Below, piece after piece: positions 20,656 through 31,503 of a stretch of DNA of 64,000 nucleotides (its first letter is position 1; each line of letters opens with the position of its first letter). Position numbers and translations under genes: made by a program. The notes beneath the pieces were generated by a model. That model was not told the origin of the DNA and did no database searches. It worked only from the letters and a program-made list of their open reading frames with translations. This DNA comes from Ophiobolus disseminans (lineage: Eukaryota; Ascomycota; Dothideomycetes; Pleosporales; Phaeosphaeriaceae): assembly GCA_010093685.1 (NCBI GenBank), contig MU006251.1, positions 1 through 64,000 on the forward strand, read 5' to 3'.

Positions 20656-23600
20656 ATGGACACCCCGTTCCAGTCCTCGTTGATCGATCGAACGACGGAG
20701 AAGCGATCACGCCTTTCTTGGGGGAGAAGGGCCATCCCTCTGAAGCACTCCACCTTCTTCAACAAAGCGAAGCATAGTGAAGAGTGGCATCATAGTATTG
20801 ATGCTACAGCCGGCGTTTTGCATCCTTCAGACTCGAAGTTTCCATTCGACTCTCTTCGCAGCCACACCAATGCTTATCTCAACAAAAAGAACAAGATTAC
20901 CCAAGCAGATGCAGACATACGACTCGCAATTCTGGTCAGTGCGCACGATGCACGAGATATTGGTGTTGCGGCTGCCGCTTATGCAATGAGCGCAACAAGG
21001 CTGAGAGCCCTACTTCCAGCAGACCTGAACGTAATGCATGGAAGTTACTTCGGATTAAAGATGTGGCTACAGTGTCTGATAGCTGCGAATTATGGCAATC
21101 CGGCTTCTGTGACCGATCTGGAAGCACAATGGGCACGAAAGCTACTACCTTTCGCTTCACAAGGACCACGAGCTGCCGAATGGTATTTGGTAGGAATATG
21201 TCGAGCACTGAGAGAAGTCAGCATACCCAATATGGATGTCCTTCCGGAGTTCGCAGTACTCATGAGGAGGGCCCTTGTAGATTTTTCAACCCAGCTCGAG
21301 GGCTACAGGCTGAGGTGTCAGTGGGCTGAAGCTTACGATGCGGTACTGTGGATGATAGAGCTTGCTGAGACATCACCAGCTACCACACCTCCTGGCCACC
21401 TTCTACCGGAGCACATTCTTGACTCACAACTACCGTCATGGCGTCTTTGGGCCTACTGGAAACCGAACACAGAGCGTCTCAAGCTTCTCGCAAGTTGCAA
21501 GACCGAGAACCTTGCAATCGTACCAGAGCTTGTATCTTTGGAAGGGCCCGACATGATCACCGGAACTGAAGCCACGTTAAGGGAAGGACTAGTAGCGCAA
21601 TATGGTGGAGCGAAGGCACTCCTGCGATGGAAAGGAATAATGATCGAAGTACCCAAAGGCACCAAGGAAGGATTGCGGGCCATCTTGAAAAGAGCTGCCC
21701 GAGCACTCGACACGGTAGTGGCAGCTCCGGATCCTGGAAGCCATAGTATGTTTGAGCTCTTCAAAGACCTCGTAGTTGCACGGCCCATCACTGCGGTCAA
21801 TTTGGACGTGTTAGATGCCACCTTTAGGATAAGGTACACATCCAGCAACGATGTCTATAACGCCGTTCGCGAGGTGTACAACAACAAAGATCATCTCGGA
21901 GGGCAGCATATCGAAGCACTCCAATGCCTCCTCCGTTGCTTCGACGACGACAACTCGGACCAATTACGCACTATATTCTTGCAAGGTTGGCTCCGACAGG
22001 GCATCGAAAATTGTGCGCGAGAGTGTCAAAAAGCTGTCCGAACGCATATCGACCATGGTCTTTCATGGACAAAGCTCGCGCTCGAATACCACAACTTTTG
22101 TACAACACTGAAGGCATCAGAACGCCATTGGCCTTTGGCATATCAAACAGTGAGAGTACACTCACGGTGGCCATCTCTGGAAGAGACGTATACCGTTCTC
22201 GAGATCTATGAGGCGATACAAATGCAGCGGACAAAGACTGTTCAAGGAGCATATCCGCAAGCTGTGAAGAGAGATATGACAGGGGAGACCATGCTGCAGA
22301 TGAGGCGAGCTTCTACATCAACCTACCAGGCCGGAGGTTCTAAGAGTAGGCACCCATTGGAAGAGCATATCGAAGCGTATTGCATAGACAGGCTCTTCGA
22401 GGGAGCGTCAATCGGTTATGCCTCTCAAAGAACTATGACAGCCATATTGCATGTTTGGGAGAGTACGAGCAAGCCACAGGCTGATGTGGAGCGCCGAGAG
22501 CTAGCGCTTCTGGTATCGAACAGTATCCCCACGGACTTCGACTTACGGTGCAGGTGTCTGTCCGAGATCGCATCTGGGAAACACATGAAGACGCCGGTTA
22601 CATTCGTGAAAGATTTATCCAATATCCTGCACCAATCGGAGAGTGAATCATCGAAGGCAATCGTTGCGTTGACGCATCTCTTGGTCGAGAGGAAAGCATT
22701 TACCCAGTGTTGGAAAGACCTTCTATATGCGTGGCTCGAGCAACAGAGTGAACCTAGGCATGGCAAAGATCTGAACGTCCTCGAGTATTCGCTACAAACT
22801 ATGAAGGTTGCTGAATGGTTCTCTTTCATGAAGAATATTGAGACACTCTTTGCGGACCGCGCACACAACTATTCAGAGACACGACCGGTTCCCCAGATAC
22901 TCCAACCTGATCTGCTTATCCAAGTGGAGCAGCTCTCGAGGTTCTCAAGCAGCCTGATTCGGCTCGAAACGTTTATGGGCGATGATTGCGACTCGGTTCG
23001 ATGCCTCTTGAGCTGCAATCTGCGGCTCGATAACGTCCTCACTATCCTAGAGTCTCTGAAAACGGCGGAAACCAAGCCAGTGGAAGCACTGATGCAAAGA
23101 CTCGTAGGCAAGCTATCAGCTCAAGGAGACAACTGCGATAAAATCGAGGCATGCCTGATCAACCTCGCATTTGCAACGCCAGGGACAGTCGAGTCTTGCA
23201 TAAAGCTCTACGATGCGAACCTTGGCTACTTAGATCTGCCAGGTCCAGCTAAGCCCGTGCAAGTAGCCGACAAAGCTGTGTCACCACGAAATGCGATTGG
23301 CGAGGCATTGGTTGCGTGCACGGCGGCATCATTGAAGATTGTTCAGCCGGCTCAACATTCTACGAAGCTGTCTCCGATCGCTTTGACAGTCGATCGACGC
23401 AAAGTCCCCTCAGCCGTTGTGGAAATCATGGTCACAGGATGGATTTTCAACGATGATATTGACGAACAAGAGAGAATGACGATTGTGTCCGTAGCAATTC
23501 TCTTGGGTATTGATGTTGAGGTATACAGTACCGACATGTGGGATTCGAAGCTTGCCGAAGCAACAAAGTTCTGGCAAGGCATAGAAGATGAAATTCTTCA

Positions 23601-25020
23601 GGAGGCTACCAGACTGGAAAGCCTGCAGAAGGCACTCAAGAAGAAGGATCCGAGAGGCACGAGGGCGCTGCTTCAGGAGCTTGGTATTCCGAGCAATAGC
23701 CTGTTAGATGACGAGATATTGGATCTACCCGCAGGCATAATTGACGTGGTGGAAAGGATCGACGAGGACCAGGTAGAAATCGGCTTCCCCTTGAACACTC
23801 TTACGGAGCTGCAACGAGGGGCAATGGGTATCCCACAAGGAGCCAATAGCCTCTTGCTACGGTTATCGATCTATAGCATCGACGACGCGTCTCCATCGTT
23901 CTGTCTGCATTTCAACAACGACAAAAACCTCGTTACACTCAAACACAACCCCTGGCGATGTTCCCAAGACTCCCGGGCTCCACACAGGGACTTTTGCACG
24001 ACCCCTCAAACAGCGTTTGTGTGGCAGCTCAACCTTTTCCTACACACTCAACTCAGGAGTGGCACTGTCGGTATTGGCACCCTGCATCAGTTGGTAAAAA
24101 AGAAAATAGGAGAAATGGGCCATGCATGCATCTCATGTGGAGTGTCACACAACGCGAAAAATGTTCAACTCAGGCGAGCGACACCTTGCAACATCTTGTC
24201 GTGTGCCAGGCTATGGTATCAGCTTCCGCTTGATGTACGGATACCAGAAATCAGAACCGACACATTTGCAGTCGACGCGATGTTGACAGCCGTCCACGCA
24301 GCAGCCATGTCAGGGCGTGCGGAACTCCTGCCAAGTTGCCCAATACCCGGCACTGAGGCAGTGAAAGCAGTCTTGAACACTCTGCCGAGCCTGACTGTCC
24401 TCAGCCGAGTGACCGATATCTCCGCTGAGTTGAGGAGGTGTCACTTGGATGCCGAGAAGCTGATATCATGGGCCTGTATCCACCACCGTGGCTACATTGC
24501 GTCCGCGACCGGCCTGTGTAAGATACCCACGATGCCACCTGGAACGCACCAGTTTGTTCTAGCAAATGCAAGTCCAAGGCTAGAGAACGAGTTCGTCTCA
24601 AAACTGCCGAGGACCAACCCGAAGACCACCGTCCTCTTCCATGGCACGACCTTTGATCGACTCCCGGCCATCCTGGCACAGGGCTTGAAGATTTGTTCAG
24701 GCACAGCCCTACAACGCACAGGCGCTGCTCATGGCAAGGGCATATACATGGCCGAGGAGCCTGCAACTTCGTTGACGTATGCGCCAGCTACAACGAGCTG
24801 GCGCAGTAGCGGACTGACGAACATGCGATTGTTACTTGGTTGCGAGGTTGCGGGAAATGGCAGGAATGTGAGTACCGGTATCCACGTTCTCACGGATGAG
24901 ACAAGCGTGATGGTGAGGTACATTTTCTTCTTGACCAGCAATTCCACTACGCCGATTAGGAACCACATCGTGCCGGCTATGGCAAGTGGGATGAGCGCGT
25001 TGCGGACGGGCGCAGTGTGA
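20656..25020 (+). CDS. Large PARP-like ADP-ribosyltransferase, 1454 aa
   Basis: A single 4.4 kb exon; ATG 20656 (MDTPFQSSL) is the first ATG in frame. About the first 1,050 residues are helix-rich with no domain I can name. Around residue 1160 there is a Cys cluster, CISCG, followed by PC and SC pairs about 20 residues later, spaced like the Zn-binding segment before the catalytic domain in PARP6/8-type proteins. The catalytic fold is at about residues 1325-1450: VLFHGTTFDRLPAIL supplies the donor-loop His, GAAHGKGIYMAEEPATSL the Tyr, and VMVRYIFF the closing strand. The Glu of poly-ADP-ribosylating enzymes is not evident, so mono-ADP-ribosylation (an H-Y-hydrophobic type triad) or inactivity is predicted. 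No UBC domain is seen, unlike some fungal PARP-like proteins. The length is unusual. The neighbouring HET gene is 0.5 kb downstream. Confidence 0.8.
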   Translation: MDTPFQSSLIDRTTEKRSRLSWGRRAIPLKHSTFFNKAKHSEEWHHSIDATAGVLHPSDSKFPFDSLRSHTNAYLNKKNKITQADADIRLAILVSAHDARDIGVAAAAYAMSATRLRALLPADLNVMHGSYFGLKMWLQCLIAANYGNPASVTDLEAQWARKLLPFASQGPRAAEWYLVGICRALREVSIPNMDVLPEFAVLMRRALVDFSTQLEGYRLRCQWAEAYDAVLWMIELAETSPATTPPGHLLPEHILDSQLPSWRLWAYWKPNTERLKLLASCKTENLAIVPELVSLEGPDMITGTEATLREGLVAQYGGAKALLRWKGIMIEVPKGTKEGLRAILKRAARALDTVVAAPDPGSHSMFELFKDLVVARPITAVNLDVLDATFRIRYTSSNDVYNAVREVYNNKDHLGGQHIEALQCLLRCFDDDNSDQLRTIFLQGWLRQGIENCARECQKAVRTHIDHGLSWTKLALEYHNFCTTLKASERHWPLAYQTVRVHSRWPSLEETYTVLEIYEAIQMQRTKTVQGAYPQAVKRDMTGETMLQMRRASTSTYQAGGSKSRHPLEEHIEAYCIDRLFEGASIGYASQRTMTAILHVWESTSKPQADVERRELALLVSNSIPTDFDLRCRCLSEIASGKHMKTPVTFVKDLSNILHQSESESSKAIVALTHLLVERKAFTQCWKDLLYAWLEQQSEPRHGKDLNVLEYSLQTMKVAEWFSFMKNIETLFADRAHNYSETRPVPQILQPDLLIQVEQLSRFSSSLIRLETFMGDDCDSVRCLLSCNLRLDNVLTILESLKTAETKPVEALMQRLVGKLSAQGDNCDKIEACLINLAFATPGTVESCIKLYDANLGYLDLPGPAKPVQVADKAVSPRNAIGEALVACTAASLKIVQPAQHSTKLSPIALTVDRRKVPSAVVEIMVTGWIFNDDIDEQERMTIVSVAILLGIDVEVYSTDMWDSKLAEATKFWQGIEDEILQEATRLESLQKALKKKDPRGTRALLQELGIPSNSLLDDEILDLPAGIIDVVERIDEDQVEIGFPLNTLTELQRGAMGIPQGANSLLLRLSIYSIDDASPSFCLHFNNDKNLVTLKHNPWRCSQDSRAPHRDFCTTPQTAFVWQLNLFLHTQLRSGTVGIGTLHQLVKKKIGEMGHACISCGVSHNAKNVQLRRATPCNILSCARLWYQLPLDVRIPEIRTDTFAVDAMLTAVHAAAMSGRAELLPSCPIPGTEAVKAVLNTLPSLTVLSRVTDISAELRRCHLDAEKLISWACIHHRGYIASATGLCKIPTMPPGTHQFVLANASPRLENEFVSKLPRTNPKTTVLFHGTTFDRLPAILAQGLKICSGTALQRTGAAHGKGIYMAEEPATSLTYAPATTSWRSSGLTNMRLLLGCEVAGNGRNVSTGIHVLTDETSVMVRYIFFLTSNSTTPIRNHIVPAMASGMSALRTGAV

Positions 25021-25485
25021 TTCCTAGTGGCGGTGGTGAGAGATGACCTCGGGGTCCTAACAGTTGAGCAGGAGTGTTCGCAGGTGCGGGATAACAGCGC
25101 ATAATTCCAGTCTCCTTCTAAATCTTAACGCAAGCCCCACTTTTCCATGAACAAGAACTAAGAGTCCAATACCTTCTGATATACGATGCACTTCCTCCGC
25201 AGAGCAATGCTGTGGCACTATATATAGTGCATAAGTCGATGCTAGCCGAAAGAAAGATGTTTCAAGTGAGGCCTACCCAGCCACCTTAGGCGCCCCGACT
25301 GCCCAAGCGCGGCTCGGGGTGGCGGCGCATCGCAATGCGAACACCACCTAAGCACGAAACACTTTTCAACTGAACCTGGCGCATTGAAGATGCTTTTGCA
25401 TCTAATCGCGTGCGACCCTGTTGTACTTTGAGATGGTTTTGCTACTCTCAAATGCAGATAACACCACCGAGGTGCTTCATTACCA
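25021..25485. other. Intergenic with 16 bp palindrome
   Basis: 465 bp between the PARP-like and HET genes. It contains the perfect palindrome gcactatatatagtgc at 25215-25230, whose centre is TATA-like. No other feature is seen. Confidence 0.5.
25215..25230. promoter_or_regulatory. TATA-centred perfect palindrome
   Basis: gcactatatatagtgc reads identically on both strands. It lies 256 bp upstream of the HET gene ATG, so it could be a promoter element of that gene. Only its symmetry and position support this. Confidence 0.3.
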
Positions 25486-27401
25486 ATGCGACTTTTACAT
25501 GTGGACACCCGCCAACTCGAGGAGTTCTTTGGAGATGCCATTCCTCCATACGCCATTCTTTCGCACACCTGGGGACCTGATGAGGTGGTTTTCAGGGACT
25601 TCGAAAATGAAGAGTATCGCAACAAACATAGCTACGCTAAGATCGACGGGTGCTGTCGCGAAGCAAAGAAGAGCGCTCTAAGCTACGTGTGGGTAGACAC
25701 GTGTTGCATCGACAAGTCGTCTTCGGCTGAATTATCAGAAGCAATTAACTCGATGTTCCAGTGGTATCGTGTTGCGAGTGTCTGCTATGCTTACCTCGAG
25801 GACGTGCCACCAGGCGAGGACCCGTATCAGTTTGGAACCGCATTTCGAAAGAGTCGATGGCATACTCGCGGCTGGTATGTGCTTCCTACGTCTTCCAGAA
25901 TAAGGACTGACGTTTCAGGACACTCCAGGAGCTTCTGGCCCCAAAACGGGTTATATTTTTCAATTCAGCTTGGACCGAAATCTTCAACCACAATGCAGGC
26001 CAAGAGCTTATCAGAGCTGAGGCTACTTCGATGAACCGAGGACAGGACCCATATATGTCACATTATCGCATGGCTGAGCGAAAGTTACGCACCGCACTTC
26101 TCTCTGGGATTACAACCATTGCTGTTCAAGTGCTACGCGAAGAGATTCCATTGGAGTCAGTATCTGCAGCATGTAAATTCTCTTGGGCCGCTGCACGGAA
26201 GACTACTCGTATTGAGGACAGTGCTTATTGTCTTTTGGGTCTGATGGGCGTCAACATGCCACTATTATATGGAGAGGGTGAGAAGGCCTTTGTGCGACTC
26301 CAAGAGGCTGTCCTCGGCAGTTCCGACGATATCAGCGTGCTTGCTTGGGGCTACGACCTTTCGTGGAAAGTCACTGTAGATGCCATCCGCGGGTCAATTT
26401 TGGCAAGCTCACCCTCGGAGTTTCTTGGCTACCCCAGAGGTAATGTACACCACGTTCGCCGGACACCACGCATCCATACGACCTTGACAGGTCATGGCCT
26501 GCATATCGAGCTGCTCATGATACGAGTGAAGAAGCGGACCAACACCTGGCTAGGCGTAATTGAAGAGCACACCAGAACAAAGCACATGGACAACACCGGA
26601 ATAGCAATCGTGCTGACTCGAACAGGAGGGGAGAGCTCCGATATCTTCAAAAGAGCGGCTGGATGTCCACCTGTCCGCGTATTTGACACCAAAACGTATC
26701 CGCCACTCTTTTCAAAACCCGCCATGAAGATGATTTATTTACAAGGTGATTCAATGACATCGCTAAGGCCTAGTGATAGAAGTCCCAACCCGCTTGGCCT
26801 CGGATCTCTTTACCCGCAGCTCAGCTTTGGCTCCCTATATCCACGACTTAGCTTCGAAAGAGCTCATCAAGAAACGCCAATCGTGGTGTTGTCTCTCAGC
26901 GAGGTGAATCAATCGGGCTTCTTCCTCTCCAGTCTCTACCCACCGATCGGGGAGGGACATCGTGTTGTATCGAAGCCATGGGAAGGTTCATACAAGGCTG
27001 AGGAAATGAAGACGCTCGAGTGTCATGGGCCGCGCAACCAACTTTTCTACTCTATCCTAGCTCGCGATAGAGAAAATAGGTTCGCTGTCAGAGTTCAGGT
27101 TCACTGGGGTGCATCGAGCGATTTCTCCTACGCAGTCACGCTTTGCAAGATGGATGGAGACTTACACGGAACTGCTTTGGAGCACTGGACCGACAATAAG
27201 ATCGGCTGGAGGGCATCACTGGTAGCCAAGCACGCCAAGTGGAGAGACTACGTCAATCTACGCAGCCCTGTCACTGGTCAGCCTGGGCATGTTAGAGTTG
27301 TTCGGATTGCAAATATCGTGTCAACATCCAGCAGTACACAAGTACATAGTACACTGAAGTGGATCGATGGATACCTTGAAGAAGATGGTCAAGTGCTTTG
27401 A
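25486..27401 (+). CDS. HET-domain protein
   Basis: Model: join(25486..25874,25919..27401), 623 aa. The 44 bp intron at 25875-25918 has donor gtatgt and acceptor tttcag, and joins WHTRGW to TLQELLAPKRVIFF. The N-terminus MRLLHVDTRQLEEF and YAILSHTWGPDEVVF start the HET domain. VWVDTCCIDKSSSAELSEAINSM, RGWTLQEL and the later TRIEDSAYCLLGLMGVNMP with YGEGEKAF complete its conserved blocks. HET proteins trigger vegetative-incompatibility cell death when partnered with non-self alleles. The C-terminal 350 residues have no repeats or STAND module and are typical of the many HET-only genes in Pezizomycotina. Without splicing the domain would be truncated at 182 residues. Confidence 0.9.
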
Positions 27402-28046
27402 GATTCGGTCGGCCCAGTGTGGGGCTTAACACTACGCTCATACGATGTGTTTGCGTTGCGATAACAAAGTACCGGTTGCGAGCAGCTCTTTCAAAGCACG
27501 ATTTGTACGATGCTAAGGAGTGAGAACGGCACCACGAAGATGGTATGGTGCATCATCTCCTAAGTATACTCGAGAAACGAAAGAATGTCCTCCGTGGAGC
27601 ATCTCAAGCGGCTGTTCTCGGGCTGCCCAACCTTGGGTACTGACACATCGGACTCGCCAATATCGATACAAATACCTGGCGATTCCCAGGGCCGCTGAGT
27701 GCCTAGATATCTCACTAGAGATAGTCACGACAGGGGACGAACAACAACTTGCGGAGGCATTGGTGAGTGTCACAATGCAGCACACATGCCAACATGTATT
27801 CATACCGCTAAGAGACTGATCTTACGACTTCCCAACTTTTGAAGAGTCTGTCTAAACCATGTTCTCGATGCGCTACTACTCGAAATAGGAAGCATATTAA
27901 AGATGGAGAGGTTCTGGAAAGATTTTTAGATGTTGTTCAAGTCACCAGTCACTTGCAAAACAACATGATAGTAATACTACTGGGATTTGGAAATGGGATT
28001 TACCTAGGAACAACGGTTTTGGTCCCAAGAATATGTCACCATATGT
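27402..28046. other. Convergent intergenic region, no gene seen
   Basis: 645 bp between the 3' ends of the HET gene and the epimerase-like gene. Overlapping 96-99 codon frames on both strands at about 27515-27815 have no recognisable domain. Confidence 0.4.
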
Positions 28047-29287
28047 TTACTTCTTCTCCAATCGACTCTTCTCGTCCTTTAATATTTCATCAACACAATC
28101 TTCGATGCTCGGCGCCCTTGGTTCCCACCCAACAACCTTCTTTGCCCTCTCCGCCCTTCCGCGACTGTTGAAGCCCCAACTGACCGCTTCGAAGCCCGCT
28201 TGCTCGAGCGCTTTGTCTTTGCCTAGGCTGTTTTCTTCTAGCTTCTTCTCCACTAGCCCCAACTCTTGCGCCTTTTTGCTCATCAGTCGGGCCAGGTCAG
28301 ACCAAAGGTGCTCGCCATTCTCGACGAGGTAGTAGCCCTTGTCGTTCCAGAGTTCGGCGTCGGTGTTGTTGTTGACAGCGGCTTCTGTCAACAAAACGAA
28401 TAGCTGTGCGAGATCCGAGACGTGAACGTTGTTCCATCGCGCTTTGCCTTGGCCGATGATGGGCACGTATTGTGAATCAAGAATGAAATGCGCAAGCTCG
28501 TATGCTTGGCGGCTTCGTGTATTTGCTGGGCCTCTTCCACGTCCTAGTAACATCAGTGTGATCATTCGAGTATAATTGTGTACGTGCGTCCATACCGTAT
28601 ATGGTGGGCGGACACAAGATCGCGGTCTTGACGGAGTCGGAACCAGAAGAAAGCGCCAGATCGTCAACGTTCTTGTGGAACGCATCGCCAGGCAAGCCGG
28701 TCAGGTCTTGCACGGCCGTCCAGTCGTTGTATTCTCTCTCAGACCATTCTCCAAGCTTGTTGTCGTCGCGCATGGTTTCCCAGCACAAAATGCCAGCACC
28801 TCCAGTGTGCAGCCAGAAGCCAGGCTTCTCTTTGGTGTGTCCGGATGCAAGACCCTTGGCTATGGCTTTCGCTGCACCTTCATTGTCGGACGCATCTGCC
28901 GTATCTGCATAACGTATTAACAAGGAGGTTATGATGGAGGAGGGGACACCATACGTATGACTACATCTGCCTTCGCGGCTTCTGTCTCCAACACCTTAGA
29001 GTTGTCTAAACCACCAATTGCAATTTTTACGTTTGGGAATGCGTGTTTGACGGGCTTCGCTTTCTCCTCTACATACAATAGTCAATTTTGTGTCCAATTA
29101 TCGAGATGAGATTGTTACCTGTGCGTACGAGTGCGGTGATTTCGTAGTCCGAGTGCTTATTGTACAGCGCGAAGAGGGTATCGCCACCAATGTAGCCAGT
29201 TGCGCCGGTACTGTTTTGCTAGTAAGCATCCAAATGGATACCACAAAGAGAAGAGAAGTGAGCTTGCATGAAGATCTTGGGTGCCAT
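28047..29287 (-). CDS. NAD(P)-dependent epimerase/SDR-like protein with GC-AG intron
   Basis: Model: complement(join(28047..28543,28596..28904,28955..29068,29119..29210,29268..29287)), 343 aa. The four introns are 52, 50, 50 and 57 bp. Three are GT-AG. The first (29211-29267) starts gcaagc and ends aacag, that is, GC-AG; using it yields MAPKIFITGATGYIGGDTL, a perfect TGxxGxxG Rossmann start, whereas no GT donor nearby gives this. Other supporting blocks are ALVRTGE, DVVIHTADASDNEGAAKAI, LHTGGAGIL, ILCPPTIYG and WNNVHVSDLAQLFVLL. The architecture matches atypical short-chain dehydrogenases/NAD-dependent epimerases that are common in fungi with unknown substrates. Probably cytosolic. Confidence 0.87.
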
Positions 29288-30813
29288 TGTTAAATATAGT
29301 ATTTGATGTGAGAATGATGTGAAAAAGAGGATAGTTGTCTAAAAGTTTCGAAAGAAAGAAGTCAGTCGATATAGAGGTCACATATTCGACATGGAGGGTC
29401 GTCCATGAGGTCGGGTATGAGTGACGTCATTGATCCATCGGAACAAGTGCGGAAGAGCGTTTAATCGGGCGGCAACTAAGATGATTAGCTTAGAGTCTTG
29501 ATTTCGTAGCGATTGCATCGTAGTAAGTCAGCCATATGCAGGACGTACTCAACCTCATGATCGTAGTACCCTCTTTCTGCCCCTCGTGCAAGACGAGCAC
29601 AGTCTGAAATCCCAAAATCTCGATATTCATCCCAATTTAGCGATGCTGCAAACTTGCTTTGTGTCTGACTGTTTACGTATACTTATCGCTCTGCAGTTGC
29701 GTGCTTTGCACACGTATCGGTACGTCAACGGTGCAGGATGCGCTAACGGTTCGGCAACAGATTCCGATCGGCCTCGATCCGTGGCGCCCGCTTCCTTACC
29801 AACACCTTATTCAGCATCGTCCTACATCGAATTTTGTCACTTTTGGGTGTGCTCATCAGTCGACACCCAAAGTGCATCGCAAGAGTGACGTGATCTTGCC
29901 ACCGCGTCACTTTAGTGCCGGACGATTGCGGCAGCCAGGACCCTGTCGTGCCTGTCGTGCGGACTGCCAGGCTGCGGAGGTTGACAAACATTTTTTCGAT
30001 AGACTACTGCAGTATGACTCTGCAAGTACTACCTAAAACATCACTCCCGAAAACGATGACTAAATGATGGGCCATTGTTCAATGGCACACGCCCTAGTGT
30101 AGCACACTTGTCAGCCTGGCAACTTAGTTCACATGGTACAATGTGGACTGCATCTCCACGTGACTCATAGTCACTGGCTTACTCATCATGTTGTGTATAT
30201 AATCGCTCTATGTAGCTCTCTCAATACAACAACCTTCTTCTCACATTTGCCCTGTCTCCTACATTCGACAACACTGCAGCTAGCCCTTCACACATCACGT
30301 CCAAGTGTCACACAGCTAATAACGACGGCACCCGCAACTTTGGAAACGCCTACCAAAACCTCATTCAAGCAAGGCACAGCCACTTGTGAGATGTTCCGTG
30401 AAGGACTTTTGCCACAGCATTGCCTGTACGAATTTGCTTAGGGGCTGACATATCTACTTCAGGATCTGACAGACGCACACCGCAAGGTCATGTAGGAAGT
30501 GCGAATCAGTAGTGAGGGTATTCAGACGACTACAATGAGTACAGGGTGTGTTATCACGTCTTTTCAAAGCCGATTGTCGAGATGTGCGTGATAGTGACTT
30601 CCCGTGCTTGAGATGGAAAGTGGTATCGTGTTTTCCATTGTTCAGCCATCACAGTGTGCTGCAATCACAGACACTACATTTGCCTGAGTTAGAAGGGCCT
30701 GTCTGCTTCGTTCAAATTCTCGACATCAGGATCAACGTTATTGTCCCCATCAGAAGCATCGTCAACCCAATCAGCTGTTACGTACCTCACCGATACACTC
30801 TCAGTCCGCTACC
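29288..30813. other. Divergent intergenic region
   Basis: 1.5 kb between the epimerase-like gene (minus) and the secreted-protein gene (plus). A TATA-like tatataa at 30196-30202 precedes a pyrimidine-rich stretch and a short frame, which may belong to an unannotated transcript or a long leader. No domain-bearing ORF is found. Confidence 0.4.
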
Positions 30814-31503
30814 ATGAATTCGATCACACTCGCACTCGTAGCCCTTGCCGCAACGGCAGCCGAAGCTATCTTTGACATCAAGTCCAGTGCTTTCTGCCTG
30901 GTCCTCCGATCCGGCGACACAGAAATCGATGGGTATGTCCACCTCTCTACATCCCACCTATCGTGGCCCTAACGAAGCCAGCACCGTCCTAGGAGCTTGC
31001 CACCAAGGCGCCATGGAGCGAAGCCTATGCCAGACGAAGTTGCGCCTCCAAGATCCTGCGGAGCCCGGTACGTTCTTCTACCACAAAGTCAAGTCGCCAT
31101 ACCAGCCCAACGCCAACAACATTCACGGCAGCGTGGTATTCACCCTGGAAGGCGGCAACTTCCAGCAGGACCTGCTCATGAAGTTTCAATCCCCACGCGA
31201 TAAAAACGCTGACCTCAGCATTTCCATTTTCGGTGGCGGCCAGTCCTTCACCGCCGTGAACTTCGACAACGACGGCAAGATGCATCGCTGGGAGAATGGC
31301 GTCCAGCTTTATAACTGTATGTACACTCCATTCTTGGCGCCATGCATCCTCGATGGCTACTAATTACGTGCTCAGGGTACATTTGTCAGATCGGATATAA
31401 TTACCCAGGGTACCCGCTGAGCTGGAAGAACGGCCCTGGGACGGAGCTTCCCCAGAACCCTACTTGCAAGAAGGTCGAGGTCGTGAGGGTCTTCGTTGGC
31501 TAG
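30814..31503 (+). CDS. Small secreted protein, effector-like, 193 aa
   Basis: Model: join(30814..30932,30982..31316,31376..31503). The introns at 30933-30981 (49 bp) and 31317-31375 (59 bp) both start gtatgt; the second has a ctactaat branch site. The N-terminus MNSITLALVALAATAAEA is a signal peptide. The mature protein has four Cys (residues about 29, 47, 56 and then YICQ near 157, plus TCKK near 183). Its C-terminus, YICQIGYNYPGYPLSW then NPTCKKVEVVRVFVG, resembles a widespread dothideomycete secreted family (DUF7907-like, by eye). The function of that family is unknown. Its size, secretion signal and Cys content fit an effector or extracellular protein. Confidence 0.8.
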
